A stretch of DNA of 5,517 bases from Synergistaceae bacterium (GTDB taxonomy: Bacteria; Synergistota; Synergistia; Synergistales; Aminobacteriaceae), in contig JAFSNU010000223.1 in NCBI GenBank assembly GCA_017447325.1, forward strand, positions 1 through 5,517. Reading direction: 5' to 3'. Made by a program: the position numbers and the translations under genes. The notes beneath the pieces are model-generated. The model saw only the letters and a list, made by a program, of their open reading frames with translations, had not been told where the DNA came from and searched no databases. Shown in pieces: positions 5,351 through 5,517 of the stretch (position 1 is its first letter; each line of letters begins with the position of its first letter).

Positions 5351-5517
5351 ATGTTAAATTTAAATTTAAGAGACGCTAAGAGCTGCAAGTTCGACGCTGC
5401 GAGTTTGGGCGAAGTAATGCTCCGGCTCGACCCGGGCGAGGGAAGAATCAGAACGGCGAGAAGTTTCAGAGCATGGGAAGGCGGCGGCGAGTACAACGTT
5501 ATTCGCGGCCTGCATAA
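5351..5517 (+). CDS. PfkB-family sugar kinase, probably 2-keto-3-deoxygluconate kinase (5' part)
   Basis: Only the first 55 codons are present; the gene runs off the right edge. After an 11- to 12-residue lead (MLNLNLRDAKSC) comes KFDAASLGEVMLRLDP (13-28), then GEGRIRTARSF (29-39) and WEGGGEYNVIRGL (42-54). The last segment matches the N-terminal ribokinase/PfkB signature, where a Gly-Gly run and Asn contact the sugar. The LGEVMLRLDPGEGRIRTA block is what I recall from sugar kinases annotated as KDG kinases. It would phosphorylate 2-keto-3-deoxygluconate to KDPG, the substrate of the upstream aldolase. The gap to eda is 13 bases with no Shine-Dalgarno sequence at normal spacing, so the pair is probably an operon with coupled translation. 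ATG at 5351 is the only start codon before the conserved core. The exact sugar specificity cannot be fixed from this fragment. Confidence 0.85.
   Translation, partial: MLNLNLRDAKSCKFDAASLGEVMLRLDPGEGRIRTARSFRAWEGGGEYNVIRGLH

Overview
The window looks like chromosomal DNA from a diderm (two-membrane) bacterium with a moderately AT-rich genome. The left edge carries the end of LptB, the ATPase of lipopolysaccharide export, which implies an LPS outer membrane. The middle carries CsaB, the pyruvyl transferase that prepares wall polymers for binding by SLH domains. LPS export together with CsaB and its DUF5693 partner fits Synergistota best, with Negativicutes or another SLH-using diderm as alternatives. 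This placement rests on gene content and recalled protein similarity, not on a search.

Layout from left to right. On the + strand: the 3' part of lptB (1-399), a weak candidate terminator, then a HAD-family hydrolase of the beta-phosphoglucomutase type (454-1137). A GC-rich hairpin (1145-1172) separates it from a convergent two-gene minus-strand operon, transcribed from about 4080 down to 1177: a 632-residue membrane protein of the DUF5693 type (2151-4049), then csaB (1177-2139). An 82-base AT-rich divergent promoter region (4050-4131) follows. Back on the + strand are a cobU-like gene (4132-4659), a KDPG/KHG aldolase gene eda (4702-5337), and the first 55 codons of a PfkB-family sugar kinase, probably KDG kinase (5351 to the window end).

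Three themes emerge. Cell envelope: LptB, CsaB and the DUF5693 protein. Sugar-acid catabolism: KDG kinase makes KDPG, and Eda splits KDPG into pyruvate and glyceraldehyde 3-phosphate. Cobamide salvage: a solitary, partly divergent CobU. The HAD enzyme has no clear pathway link here.

No gap between genes exceeds 82 bases. No RNA gene, mobile element, CRISPR array or riboswitch was seen. The most interesting items are the csaB-DUF5693 pair of unknown joint mechanism, the altered C-terminal half of CobU, and start-site peculiarities: a TTG start, several starts without Shine-Dalgarno sequences, and a repeated AAATCATG start context.
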